From an uncultured Sterolibacterium sp. (GTDB taxonomy: Bacteria; Pseudomonadota; Gammaproteobacteria; Burkholderiales; Rhodocyclaceae): 64,000 nt of DNA. The stretch's first letter is position 1. Every line of letters begins with the position of its first letter. The notes beneath the pieces were generated by a model. It was given only the letters and a program-made list of their open reading frames with translations. It ran no database searches and was not told the DNA's origin. The stretch is taken from the NCBI GenBank assembly GCA_903904605.1, contig CAIVDC010000114.1, forward strand, positions 21,417-85,416, in the 5' to 3' direction. Shown here piece after piece: positions 24,591 through 36,733 of this stretch. A program made the translations under genes and the position numbers.

Positions 24591-26609
24591 TCACGGCGCC
24601 GGGGCAAGCGGCAGGACTTCAGCGGCGGCCAACAGCCGGGTGCAGTCGCTTTGCTCTGCCGGCCCGGTCTTGATCAGGGGAAGCAGGGCTGCGACCGGCG
24701 CCAGGACCGCCAGCGCAAGCGCCCCGCCCGCCCTGATGGCCATCACGCCCTTATCGACGCTCAGCCGCGGCTCCTTGAAGCTGCCTCTGAGATAAAGCGG
24801 CGCTCTCAGCGAAAACACGCGCAGCCCCTTGCTGTCGGGTTTGAGGGTCAGATCCAGTCGCTCCTGCGCCAGACTGATATTGCCGCTGACCTGGAGCAGG
24901 GCCTCGTCGGTATCGATGATGAAGCGGTGCGTTTGCATCAGGCCACGGCTCACGCCGAAATCGCTGACCAGGCAATTGAGCTTGACCTGCCTGTCGCCGA
25001 CCAGTCTGGTCAGGATCACGTTGCCGATATTCAAGCCCATTTCCTCGAGCAGGAGTTTGCTGACCGTGCCGTGATCGATCCGGGCCTTGATTTCGCCATT
25101 GGACGCGCCGAGCAGGCTGGCGACCGAATTCCCGGTCGCCGACAGCGAGGCATCGCCATTGAATTCGCCGACACTCGCCTGCAGGGATTGCAGAGAGGGG
25201 AACAGTCGCTTCAGCTCCAGACGGCGGGCCGTCACTTTCATTTCCGCCCGGATCGCATCCTTGCCAGCCCTCCCGCTGCCGTCGAGAGTGATGTTCGAAC
25301 TCAGGCTGCCACCGGCCATGTCGAAATTGAGCGGCAGGAGCGACAGCACACCGTCCTGCAGATGCAGCTTCGCCGCCAGTTTGTTGATCGGCAAGCCCTG
25401 GCTGCGCACGATTTCTTCGGCGCTGAAACTGATGTCGGCATCGATGCTGGTCCAGCGCTCCGTCCTGAATGCTTCGACCGGCAAAGCCTTGTCGGCCGGC
25501 TGAACGGCGGCGACGCCGCGTTCGGTCTTGCTGGCATTCGAGTCGGCGCCGATCATGGGGGCCAGATCGGAAAACCTCAACAGCCGCGACACGACTGTCC
25601 CGGAGAGCAGCGCCCGAGGCTGTTTCGCCTGATAGTCGAGACTGCCGCGGATGTCGCTGCCGCCGACCCTGCCGCGGAAGCTGTCGTAGACCCAGTGATC
25701 GGCATGGGCTTTCAGGGTGCCGACCAAATGGCCTTCCGTGGCGAACGGCGGCGTCTCCGGCAAGACCATGCCGGAGAGGGCATACAGCCGCGCCATGCTC
25801 GCGCCCGAGACGGTCAGGCGCATGTCGAGGGCCGCCAGGTCGGCCGGCCGGGTCAGCGTGCCCACGACTGTGATCACGGTCTGTCCCGTGCGCAGACTGG
25901 CCATGATCGGAAAGGGTGCCATCTGTCGTTGCAGCGACAGCACGGCGCCGGCCTTGCCCTTGCCGACCAGTGCTGCGCCGTTCAAGCTGCCGCGCAGCTG
26001 CCAGGCCACGCCATAGGTCGAATCTGCCTCGAGCGTATCGACATCGGCGGTGAGATCGGCGCGCCGGACGGCATCGACCAGGTGCACCCGGCCTTTGCTG
26101 AAGACGATGCTCTGCAATTCCAGCCGCCAGGGCGAAGGACTGTCGTCGCTGGGGAAAGTCCAGTTGTTCCCGCCGTCGGCGCCGCGGCGCAGATTGACCA
26201 CAGGCAGATCTAGACGGAGGACGGGAATCACGATCCTGCCGGCCAGCAGTGCCAGCGGGCTAAGTGAAAAATCGACCCGCCCGATGCGGGCCATGTCGGC
26301 CGGAGCAGCAACAGTCAAGCCGCCGGGATTGCCGATGTGAATGTCCGTGGCGCGCAGGTGCGGCCACGGAATCATCCCGCGCCATGTTTGCGCCCGACCG
26401 GCCGTCCCCGAAACCGGCCAGTCCCAGGACAGGGAGAGGTCGCCGGCGATCAGGAAGGGCCGGCCGAGCGCCTCGCTGGTGCGCGCATCGAGCCATGGCC
26501 GGGCCCTGTTCCAGTCGATGCTGGAGAGGGCCAGCAGCGCGACCGCGGGAACCGCGATCAGGGCGGCGGCGACCGCCAGCGCAACCGCCTTGCGGCGCCG
26601 GATCTTCAA
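24591..26609 (-). CDS. AsmA family protein
   Basis: 672 residues. A basic N-terminus and one membrane helix (about residues 5-30, VALAVAAALIAVPAVALLAL) lead into a long periplasmic beta-rich region (SIDWNRARPWLDARTSEALGR is the classic AsmA opening), with an AsmA C-terminal block near QERLDLTLKPDSKGLRVFSL and LRGSFKEPRLSVDKG. AsmA-like proteins are implicated in phospholipid or outer-membrane assembly. The start is taken as the TTG at 26609, whose bases overlap the stop of the upstream small gene, because the frame upstream of it is occupied by that gene. Confidence 0.82.
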   Translation of the reverse strand: MKIRRRKAVALAVAAALIAVPAVALLALSSIDWNRARPWLDARTSEALGRPFLIAGDLSLSWDWPVSGTAGRAQTWRGMIPWPHLRATDIHIGNPGGLTVAAPADMARIGRVDFSLSPLALLAGRIVIPVLRLDLPVVNLRRGADGGNNWTFPSDDSPSPWRLELQSIVFSKGRVHLVDAVRRADLTADVDTLEADSTYGVAWQLRGSLNGAALVGKGKAGAVLSLQRQMAPFPIMASLRTGQTVITVVGTLTRPADLAALDMRLTVSGASMARLYALSGMVLPETPPFATEGHLVGTLKAHADHWVYDSFRGRVGGSDIRGSLDYQAKQPRALLSGTVVSRLLRFSDLAPMIGADSNASKTERGVAAVQPADKALPVEAFRTERWTSIDADISFSAEEIVRSQGLPINKLAAKLHLQDGVLSLLPLNFDMAGGSLSSNITLDGSGRAGKDAIRAEMKVTARRLELKRLFPSLQSLQASVGEFNGDASLSATGNSVASLLGASNGEIKARIDHGTVSKLLLEEMGLNIGNVILTRLVGDRQVKLNCLVSDFGVSRGLMQTHRFIIDTDEALLQVSGNISLAQERLDLTLKPDSKGLRVFSLRAPLYLRGSFKEPRLSVDKGVMAIRAGGALALAVLAPVAALLPLIKTGPAEQSDCTRLLAAAEVLPLAPAP

Positions 26610-26758
26610 CGCAGGAAGTGACCGGTGCCGAACAGGCCGACCAGGCCGACCATGATCAGGTAGACGGCGACGATCGTGGACAGCAGGCGCGGCATGACCA
26701 GGATCATGATGCCGGCGGCGAGCGATACGACGGGGACCAGACTGATCGTGACATTCAT
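26606..26758 (-). CDS. DUF3096 small membrane protein
   Basis: 50 residues, two hydrophobic segments (ISLVPVVSLAAGIMILVMP and STIVAVYLIMVGLVGLFG) joined by a short basic loop: the DUF3096 pattern seen in many stress-induced small membrane proteins. AAGGAG stands before the ATG. Its TGA overlaps the TTG start of the AsmA gene, so the two are coupled. A palindromic motif lies about 70 nt upstream. Confidence 0.75.
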   Translation of the reverse strand: MNVTISLVPVVSLAAGIMILVMPRLLSTIVAVYLIMVGLVGLFGTGHFLR

Positions 26759-26828
26759 GGCAGGACTCCTTCAATGATGAATCAATGAGCGCAGCGGATC
26801 AGCTTACATGAACCGGCTGCGCCGTTAT

Positions 26829-26842
26829 GTGCGCAAGCGTAC
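26829..26842. promoter_or_regulatory. Stress-regulon palindrome copy 2, between divergent genes
   Basis: GTGCGCAAGCGTAC (complement GTACGCTTGCGCAC followed by ATAACG) sits about 70 nt from the DUF3096 start and 75 nt from the DUF883 start. It may control both. Confidence 0.55.
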
Positions 26843-26917
26843 CGATCTGCAGAACAAAACGGTGCATAAGGTCAACATTGAAGGCAATACCCTACCGATA
26901 ATTTTTTTGAGGAGCTT

Positions 26918-27223
26918 ATGATGCTGGAATCTAATTTCAAAATCGTCAACAATGACATGAAGACTCTGGTCAAGGACGCCCAGGCGCTGTTTCAGGCGGC
27001 CGCCGCCCTGTCCGGCGAGAAGGCCGAGGAGGCACGCGGCCGCGGCATGCGGATGCTCGATACGGCCTTGGTCAGGGCCCAGGAGGCGCAAGCGGGCGCC
27101 GTCGTCGCCGGCAAGGCAATGGCCGCCTCGGCGGACGACTACGTGAAGGAAAATCCCTGGCGCATCATCGCCTCGGCGATCGGCCTGGGACTGCTGGCCG
27201 GTGTGTTCCTGTCCCGCAAATAG
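26918..27223 (+). CDS. DUF883/ElaB-YqjD-like membrane-anchored protein
   Basis: About 101 residues: an amphipathic, Ala/Glu-rich helical body (coiled-coil-like, residues 5-75), then the family ending DDYVKENPWRIIASAIGLGLLAGVFLSRK, a C-terminal membrane helix with a basic tail. ElaB/YqjD proteins are stationary-phase inner-membrane anchors that can bind ribosomes in E. coli. GAGGAG precedes tandem ATG codons (26918 and 26921). Confidence 0.85.
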   Translation: MMLESNFKIVNNDMKTLVKDAQALFQAAAALSGEKAEEARGRGMRMLDTALVRAQEAQAGAVVAGKAMAASADDYVKENPWRIIASAIGLGLLAGVFLSRK

Positions 27224-27242
27224 GCCATGCCCGAAGCCATCG

Positions 27243-27256
27243 GTTCGTTGGCGTAC
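27243..27256 (+). promoter_or_regulatory. Stress-regulon palindrome copy 3
   Basis: GTTCGTTGGCGTAC followed by AGACCT lies 77 nt before the CsbD gene. Confidence 0.55.
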
Positions 27257-27332
27257 AGACCTGAACCGGCGTTGCGTTCAATCTCGGGTTTCCGCAGGGA
27301 GACCCTGCCCATCTGGATGAAAGGATACGATC

Positions 27333-27527
27333 ATGAACAAGGATCAAGTGAAAGGCGCCGTAAAGGACCTCGCCGGCAAGGTGCAGGAAGAAGCGGGGAA
27401 ACTGACCGGCAGCAAGGAGCAGCAAATCAAGGGGCTGGGCCGGCAGATCTCCGGCAAAGCCGAGCAGATCTATGGCGACGCGAAGGAAGCCGTCAAGGAG
27501 GCGAACAAGCCTAACAAGCCTTATTGA
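27333..27527 (+). CDS. csbD: CsbD family stress protein
   Basis: 64 residues, opening MNKDQVKGAVKDLAGKVQEEAGKLTGS and continuing with a second similar helix (KGLGRQISGKAEQIYGDAKEAV): the two-helix CsbD pattern. CsbD proteins are general-stress proteins of unknown mechanism. GAAAGGATACGATC precedes the ATG. A hairpin follows the stop. Confidence 0.9.
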   Translation: MNKDQVKGAVKDLAGKVQEEAGKLTGSKEQQIKGLGRQISGKAEQIYGDAKEAVKEANKPNKPY

Positions 27528-27547
27528 AGCGCCGATGCAGGAACGGG

Positions 27548-27568
27548 ATGGCCGCCTTGCGCGGCCAT
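27548..27568 (+). terminator. Hairpin after csbD
   Basis: ATGGCCGC and GCGGCCAT pair over a 5-nt loop, followed by a short T-run. A plausible rho-independent terminator. Confidence 0.55.
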
Positions 27569-27626
27569 TTCGTCGTCAAGCGGGCTAGCCGCTGCTCCCT
27601 TGCGCGGGTTTAGGAAACAGTCCCCG

Positions 27627-28241
27627 ATGAGCTCGAAATCCGCCGATCCTCCTGCCTCGCCTCCGGACCCGGAGGGCAAGCTGTTCGGCTCTGAGCGCGA
27701 CCAGATCAGCCGCAACATCGATGCCGTTCTGGACTTCTACAGCCGCGAAGACAAGAAGATCAGCCGCTGGCAACGCATCCTGGAACGCTTCAGCCTGTTC
27801 ATCGGACAGCCTGTTTTTCTCGGCTTCATCCTGCTTTTTGTCGCCTTCTGGATCTTCGCCGACAGGGCAGCGCGCCACTTCGGCATGGCCGAATTCGACC
27901 CGCCGCCTTTCTTCTGGCTGCAGGGGATAGTCGGACTGGGCGCATTGCTCACCGCAACCGTGGTGCTGATCAAGCAGAACCGGCTCGCCAGGCTCGATGA
28001 ACAGCGGGCGCATCTGGACCTGAAAGTCACCCTGCTGACCGAGCAGAAAGCCGCCAAGCTGATCGACCTGCTCGAAGAGTTGCGGCGCGATCTACCGAAC
28101 GTCAGAAACCGCCACGATCCCGAGGCGGCAGCATTGCAGCGGTCGATGAATCCGGATCTGGTGCTGGCCGCCCTGGACGAACGCAAGGAATCGGACGGGC
28201 GCTTGAAGGGCGCTGGCGAAGACACCGGCGGGAATAGCTGA
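27627..28241 (+). CDS. DUF1003 membrane protein
   Basis: 204 residues. A cytoplasmic N-terminus is followed by two membrane helices (PVFLGFILLFVAFWIFAD and GIVGLGALLTATVVLI) and then a charged coiled-coil stretch (KQNRLARLDEQRAHLDLKV). This is the DUF1003 layout. Start at 27627 (MSSKSADPP) with GGAAAC upstream; a TTG further up is less likely. The role is unknown. Confidence 0.8.
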   Translation: MSSKSADPPASPPDPEGKLFGSERDQISRNIDAVLDFYSREDKKISRWQRILERFSLFIGQPVFLGFILLFVAFWIFADRAARHFGMAEFDPPPFFWLQGIVGLGALLTATVVLIKQNRLARLDEQRAHLDLKVTLLTEQKAAKLIDLLEELRRDLPNVRNRHDPEAAALQRSMNPDLVLAALDERKESDGRLKGAGEDTGGNS

Positions 28242-28273
28242 TGGCGACCGCCTCCCCCGATCGTTGCGGGTAT

Positions 28274-28287
28274 GCGCGCTGGCGAAC
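28274..28287 (+). promoter_or_regulatory. Stress-regulon palindrome copy 4
   Basis: GCGCGCTGGCGAAC followed by AGAACC lies 93 nt before the collagen-like lipoprotein gene. Confidence 0.55.
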
Positions 28288-28298
28288 AGAACCGATGA

Positions 28299-31851
<3,553 letters not shown>

Positions 31852-31857
31852 GGCGGA

Positions 31858-32985
31858 TCAATGTTCCTGCGGCGTCGGATTCGGGCTGTTGCCCGGCAGC
31901 ACCGTGTTGTCCACCACCACCGGCGTGCCGTTCTTGAGCTTCATCTGTCCGCTGGTGACCACCTCCTGACCTTCGAAGAGACCGCTCAGGACCGCGACCT
32001 GATCGCCGCGCGTGTCGCCGGTGGTGACGAACACCTGTTGCGCCAGCAGCGGCGCATTGCCCTTGTCGTCCCGCGCGGCGCCCGGCTTGAGCACGAACAC
32101 GGTCGAACCGTAGGGATTGTAGGTAATGGCCGTCTGCGGCAAGGTCAGATAGCGCTGCTTCGCGCCGACCGCGACGCTGACATCGGCGAACATGCCCGGC
32201 AGCATCTGGCGCCTGGCGTTGGCCAGGGTCGCTTCGACCTGGACGTTGCGCGTGGCCGTATCGATTTTCGGACTGATGGCGGTGATCTTGCCGGCGAAAC
32301 TTTTGCCCGCAAAGGCATCGGTGGACACGCTCACCGCCTGGCCTACGGAGAGGTGATCGATCTGCTGCTGGGGCAGGAAGAAGTCAACATAGATCGGATC
32401 GATCGCCTGCAGGGTGACGATCTTGTCCCCGGCATTCAGGTACTGGCCGGGGTTAACCGTCGTGATCCCGAGCTTTCCGGCAAAGGGCGCGCGTATGGTC
32501 TTCTTTTCGACCGTTGCCGCCTGTTGCGCCACCAGTGCCCGTTTGCTCTTCAGATCCGCCTTGTCGCCATCCACCTGCGCCTGGCTGATCGCCTGCGCAG
32601 CCAGCTGGGCCTGGTCGCGCACGAGCACGGTGGCCGAAAGTTCCGCGGCCGCTTCCAGCGCATGCAGTTGCGCGATATCCGAATCGGCATTGAGTTGCAG
32701 CAGGACCTGGTCGGCTTTCACATCCTGCCCGGACTTGAAATCGACCTGACGCACCAGACCGGCGATTTCGGTCGACAGATCGACGCCGCGGACTGCCGTG
32801 AGCGTCCCGACCGCAGACAGCCGGGCTTGCCATTCCAGCGCCGTCACCTTCATGGCCGTGACGGTTTGCGCGCCGGGCTTGGGCGCGCTGGCGATCAGAT
32901 GCCTGATCTGCAGATACTTGCCGAGAGCCAGCAGGGCAATCAACAAGAGGACGGCCCCCAGCATGATGAGCATGCGCTTGGTCAT
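31858..32985 (-). CDS. RND efflux periplasmic adaptor (membrane fusion protein)
   Basis: 375 residues: an N-terminal membrane anchor (residues 4-22), a lipoyl-like barrel half (VKADQVLLQLNADSDIAQL), a coiled-coil hairpin, the second lipoyl half (IRAPFAGKLGITTVNPGQYLN) and a beta-barrel region (LPGMFADVSVAVGAKQRYL). It bridges the permease and the outer-membrane channel. AAGGA precedes the ATG. It is the middle gene of the operon. Confidence 0.92.
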   Translation of the reverse strand: MTKRMLIMLGAVLLLIALLALGKYLQIRHLIASAPKPGAQTVTAMKVTALEWQARLSAVGTLTAVRGVDLSTEIAGLVRQVDFKSGQDVKADQVLLQLNADSDIAQLHALEAAAELSATVLVRDQAQLAAQAISQAQVDGDKADLKSKRALVAQQAATVEKKTIRAPFAGKLGITTVNPGQYLNAGDKIVTLQAIDPIYVDFFLPQQQIDHLSVGQAVSVSTDAFAGKSFAGKITAISPKIDTATRNVQVEATLANARRQMLPGMFADVSVAVGAKQRYLTLPQTAITYNPYGSTVFVLKPGAARDDKGNAPLLAQQVFVTTGDTRGDQVAVLSGLFEGQEVVTSGQMKLKNGTPVVVDNTVLPGNSPNPTPQEH

Positions 32986-33004
32986 GAATACTTGTCCTTA
33001 CGGT

Positions 33005-34510
33005 TCAATGTGAGGTATTGGAGTCGGCCTCGGCCAGCGCCTGACGATTCCACCAGCCGCCGCCGAGCGCCTGGAACAAGGCGGCGGTGTCGGCGTAGCG
33101 TGCCGCCCGCGCCTGCACCAGGCCAATGCGCGCCTGCTGATAACTGCGCTCCGCGTCGAGCAGCGCCAACTGACTGACGGCGCCGAGCCGATACTGCTGC
33201 GTGACCAGCTTCAGCTGCTCGCTGGCCACGGCTTCGACCGCAAGCTGCGCCTGCAGCGTGGCAGCGTCGGCATCGAGCGCGCGCAGACTGTCGGCGACGT
33301 TTTGAAAAGCCGTCAGTACCGTCGCGCGATACTGCGCCTCCGCCTGGTCGAAGGCCGCGATGGCGGCACGGCGCCGGGCGCTCAGCGCCCCGCCGTCGAA
33401 GATCGGCTGGCTCAATCCGGCGGCCAGGTTCCAGAAGACCGCGCCGCCGCTGAACACGTCGCCGAGCTTGGTCGCTGCCGAACCGTAACTGCCGCTCAGG
33501 GTGATTTGCGGGTATTGATTGGCGGTGGCGACGCCGACCTGGGCGCTGGCTTCGTGCAGCAAGGCTTCGCTGGCGCGAATATCCGGACGCTGACGCGCCA
33601 GCGCGGACGGCAGCGAGACGGGCAGATCCTGCGGCAATTGCAGCGACTCCAGTGCGAACTCCGGCAGCCCCTGTTCGCTGGGCAGCCGGCCGGCGTAGAC
33701 GGACAGCTGGTGCCGGGTCTGGGCCAGCGCTTTTTCCAGCGCCGGCACGCCGGCGCGCGTCAGGGCCACCTGATTGCGCTGGCTCAGCAAGACGGCGCGC
33801 GGAATCGCCCCCAGCGCGAACTGCTGCTCGATCACGGCCAGTTGCTGCTCTTGCGCGCCAAGCACCTCATGGGTCGCCTGAAGCTGCGCGCGCAGCGAAG
33901 CTTCGCGGATGGCCGTGGTGACCAGATTGCCGGTAAGCGCCAGATAGCTGGCTTCGACCTGAAAACCCTGGTAATCGACCGCCGCCTGCAAGCCTTCGAG
34001 CGTGCGCCGCGAGGCGCCGAAGACGTCGAAGGTATACGAAACGTTGACGGCGGCATTGAGCAGATTGAAGACGCTGCCGCCCGGCACGCCGGTCGAGACG
34101 GCCGAGGCATGCTCGCGTCCGGCGCTCAATTGAACGCCGACTGCCGGATACAACAGGCTGCCCGACTGGGCGTCGAGGTTCTCCTGCGCCTGGCGCAGCG
34201 CGGCCTGGGCCGCGGCCATGGTGGGATTCTGGCGCAGAGCGTTGCGGATCAACCGGTCCAGTGCTTCGGAATGAAACAGCGTCCACCACTGCGCCGGAAT
34301 GTCCTGCCCGAAGGCAAAGCGCTGGGCGCTGCCCTCGGCTGCGGCTGTTTGCTTGGGAAGTTCGCCCGGCGTGTAGGAATTGCCGCGCGCCGCCGGCGGT
34401 CCGTCAGGCGACTTGAAGTCCGGCCCGGCCGCGCACCCGCTCAGGAGCAAGGTCAATGCAGCGCAGGCAAGAAACGCAGTCCTGGGACTTCCCATCTTCT
34501 CAATGACCAT
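33005..34510 (-). CDS. RND outer-membrane efflux lipoprotein (NodT family)
   Basis: 501 residues with a lipoprotein signal (LLLSGCAAGPDF), two OEP repeats (for example PTMAAAQAALRQAQENLDAQ and ARQRPDIRASEALLHEASAQVGVATAN) and the typical C-terminal ALFQALGGGW. It forms the trimeric exit duct of the pump. It is the first gene of the operon. The ATG at 34510 has no strong ribosome site, and an ATG six codons later is possible. Confidence 0.9.
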   Translation of the reverse strand: MVIEKMGSPRTAFLACAALTLLLSGCAAGPDFKSPDGPPAARGNSYTPGELPKQTAAAEGSAQRFAFGQDIPAQWWTLFHSEALDRLIRNALRQNPTMAAAQAALRQAQENLDAQSGSLLYPAVGVQLSAGREHASAVSTGVPGGSVFNLLNAAVNVSYTFDVFGASRRTLEGLQAAVDYQGFQVEASYLALTGNLVTTAIREASLRAQLQATHEVLGAQEQQLAVIEQQFALGAIPRAVLLSQRNQVALTRAGVPALEKALAQTRHQLSVYAGRLPSEQGLPEFALESLQLPQDLPVSLPSALARQRPDIRASEALLHEASAQVGVATANQYPQITLSGSYGSAATKLGDVFSGGAVFWNLAAGLSQPIFDGGALSARRRAAIAAFDQAEAQYRATVLTAFQNVADSLRALDADAATLQAQLAVEAVASEQLKLVTQQYRLGAVSQLALLDAERSYQQARIGLVQARAARYADTAALFQALGGGWWNRQALAEADSNTSH

Positions 34511-34692
34511 TCTGTTGACGTGGGTTCATGCAAGGCGCCCTGCAAAAACCCACGGCGGTTCGGTTTCGCGTCGACACTCGGGGGGAGGACTCAAGTGAAC
34601 GACGGGCGCGGCGGGACGGCCGTCCATCGCCGACGGAAATGCCGAGCACCCGCTCCCATAGACACAATTTCCACGCTCATCCCAAGCGCTAT

Positions 34693-34706
34693 GCGCGCCA
34701 GCGAAC
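34693..34706 (+). promoter_or_regulatory. Stress-regulon palindrome copy 5
   Basis: GCGCGCCAGCGAAC followed by GGAACC lies 102 nt before the small lipoprotein gene at 34808. Apart from this motif I see no feature in the 34511-34807 gap. Confidence 0.55.
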
Positions 34707-34807
34707 GGAACCGTCGGCTGTTGCAGCGTACGCTCGAATTGTAACGCAGAGTGGCCGCAGATCCATCCGCACCAACGGTTTTCGTCAGACAAGCAAAAGG
34801 AACTCCA

Positions 34808-34921
34808 ATGAAGTATCCGATCCTTCTTTCAGCGGCACTCATGGCGCTCGCCTTGAGCGCCTGCGACAGACCCAGCGGCGACACCATAGCCATCGGTCCT
34901 GCTGGGCCGCCGGCGCACTGA
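34808..34921 (+). CDS. Very small lipoprotein, collagen-like remnant or relative
   Basis: 37 residues, MKYPILLSAALMALALSACDR then PSGDTIAIGPAGPPAH. The lipobox LSAC mirrors that of the collagen-like lipoprotein at 28380 and the mature part holds a GPAGPP fragment. It could be a true small lipoprotein, or the same kind of protein that has lost its repeats. AAAGGAACTCC lies before the ATG and a stress palindrome upstream supports expression. Confidence 0.55.
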   Translation: MKYPILLSAALMALALSACDRPSGDTIAIGPAGPPAH

Positions 34922-35018
34922 GTTTGCCATGGCAGGCGAAGCGTTTCGCAGGGCGGCGCTGCCGCCAGCGCACTAGCCACCACCGTTCCATCATCTATCG
35001 CTGCACAAGGAGAAGGCC

Positions 35019-35276
35019 ATGACGACAAATCTGTCATTCATCGATCGCATCAAGGTGTTGTGCCGGGAACTCATCGAGGGCAAGCCGGCCGCCCTGAACA
35101 GGGGACGGAGTTACGAAGTCAGGATACTGCCGTCATCGGGGCAGCAGAGCACTTTGTCGAGATTGCACCCGGTCAAGATCCGGGTGTCGGCGCCGCGGCT
35201 ATCCGGTCGCAGCGACCGGCTCTGCTGGGGCGGAAGCAGGCAGGACGTGGAGCATACCCGCTCGAACCTGGGGTAG
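35019..35276 (+). CDS. Hypothetical protein
   Basis: An 85-residue frame with a good AAGGAG before the ATG, opening MTTNLSFIDRIKVLCRELIEG. I do not recognise it. The N-terminal third is well-behaved and helical; the remainder is basic and low in secondary structure, so a frameshift after about residue 40 is possible. The rest of 34922-35354 shows nothing else. Confidence 0.35.
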   Translation: MTTNLSFIDRIKVLCRELIEGKPAALNRGRSYEVRILPSSGQQSTLSRLHPVKIRVSAPRLSGRSDRLCWGGSRQDVEHTRSNLG

Positions 35277-35354
35277 TGAAGCCGATGCGGCAATTGACCA
35301 TGGTGAAGCTGTCGCGTCCTCTGCTCAATGGTCTTTGCCGCTGAATGAGGAGAC

Positions 35355-35876
35355 ATGATGCTTAAAGGTGTTTTTTTTGGCGTCGCATTGACGCTTGCCC
35401 TTGCCCTGCTCGGCGCTTACCTGGTGGTGGAAGGCGGCCTGATTCCGGCCAACGCCGATGCAAGTCCCGGTCGCCTGGAAACCTGGCTGGCACATACTTC
35501 GCTGGATGCGACACTGCGTCGCGACGCCCCAAAGGGCCAGAATCCGCTGGCGCCGACCGAGATGAATCTCGCCCTTGGCGTTCCTCTTTTCGCCCAGCAC
35601 TGCGTGGTTTGCCATGGCTCATCGAAGGGCGCTGCATCGCCATCGCCGATAGCGAAAGGCCTTTATCCCAAGCCGCCGCAATTGGCAAGCGATGGAGTCG
35701 AGGACGATCCCGAAGGCTTTTCGTTCTGGAAGATCAAGCACGGTATTCGATTGACGGGCATGCCTTCGTTCGCGAACACCCTGAGCGACCGGCAGATCTG
35801 GACGCTTGCGCTTTTCCTGAAGCACATGGACAAGCTGCCGCCCGCGGTACAACAGATGTGGCAGCACATCCATTAG
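35355..35876 (+). CDS. Membrane-anchored cytochrome c
   Basis: 173 residues: an N-terminal membrane helix (residues 3-24, probably uncleaved), then a single class-I cytochrome c fold with CVVCH (about residues 83-87) and the axial-Met region RLTGMPSFANTL. It carries electrons in the periplasm; partners are unknown. The PRC-barrel gene follows 11 nt later, so the two form an operon. Confidence 0.87.
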   Translation: MMLKGVFFGVALTLALALLGAYLVVEGGLIPANADASPGRLETWLAHTSLDATLRRDAPKGQNPLAPTEMNLALGVPLFAQHCVVCHGSSKGAASPSPIAKGLYPKPPQLASDGVEDDPEGFSFWKIKHGIRLTGMPSFANTLSDRQIWTLALFLKHMDKLPPAVQQMWQHIH

Positions 35877-35887
35877 GAGGAAGAAAC

Positions 35888-36733
35888 ATGTTGCGCAGAA
35901 TGAACGATCTGGAAGACTTCGCCATCCGCGCAAGCGATGGCTTCATTGGCTTCGTCAAGGATTTCTATTTCGATGACGAAGCATGGGTCGTCCGCTATCT
36001 CGTGGTCGACACCGGAACCTGGCTTTCGAGCCGAAAAGTACTGATTTCGCCCATCGCGATCGGCCTCCCGAACTGGGCGGCAAAAATACTCCCCGTTTCG
36101 ATCAGCAAAGAGCAGGTGAAGAATAGCCCCGGCATTGACACCGAGAAGCCCGTCTCGAGACAGCACGAAGCACGCTACTTCGGCTATTACGGCTACCTGC
36201 CTTATTGGGGCGGCGACGGGCTCTGGGGCGGCGGCGCTTACCCGAACCTGATGCTGCCGTCCTATGCCGGCTTCGATTCGACACCGCATCCCGAACAGTC
36301 GGAAGCCGAGAAGGCATTTGTCGATGCGGCTTATGTGCAGGCCGAAGAAGCGCGGCACCACGATGACGATCCTCACCTGCGTAGCGCCAAAGCGGTCATC
36401 GGCTACTACATCCAGGCGACCGATGGTGACATCGGTCACGTACAGGACCTGCTCTTCGATGAGGAAACCTGGGCTATTCGTTACCTCATCGTAAAAACGA
36501 GCAACTGGTGGCTCGGTCACCAGGTGCTCATCGCGCCGCAATGGATCCAGGACGTGAGCTGGGCCGACGCTACGGTTTCCGTGAACCTGACACGGCAGGC
36601 AGTGAAAGACGCGCCGCCGTATGACCCGGCGCTGCAACTGAACAGGCGCCGGGAAGCAGGCCTTCACGAACACTATGGACGCCCCGGCTATTGGGAGGCG
36701 GAGGCGAAACGTGATGCGGCATTGTCGCCCTAG
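35888..36733 (+). CDS. Two-domain PRC-barrel protein
   Basis: 281 residues containing two PRC-barrel units, about residues 5-75 (DGFIGFVKDFYFDDEAWVVRYLVVDT) and 160-235 (DGDIGHVQDLLFDEETWAIRYLIVKT), joined by a Gly/Tyr/Trp-rich linker (YFGYYGYLPYWGGDGLWGGG). PRC barrels bind RNA-processing or photosynthetic partners, or act in stress physiology; no function can be assigned. AGGAGGAAGAAAC precedes the ATG at 35888. Its stop overlaps that of the convergent hybrid kinase gene. Confidence 0.82.
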   Translation: MLRRMNDLEDFAIRASDGFIGFVKDFYFDDEAWVVRYLVVDTGTWLSSRKVLISPIAIGLPNWAAKILPVSISKEQVKNSPGIDTEKPVSRQHEARYFGYYGYLPYWGGDGLWGGGAYPNLMLPSYAGFDSTPHPEQSEAEKAFVDAAYVQAEEARHHDDDPHLRSAKAVIGYYIQATDGDIGHVQDLLFDEETWAIRYLIVKTSNWWLGHQVLIAPQWIQDVSWADATVSVNLTRQAVKDAPPYDPALQLNRRREAGLHEHYGRPGYWEAEAKRDAALSP

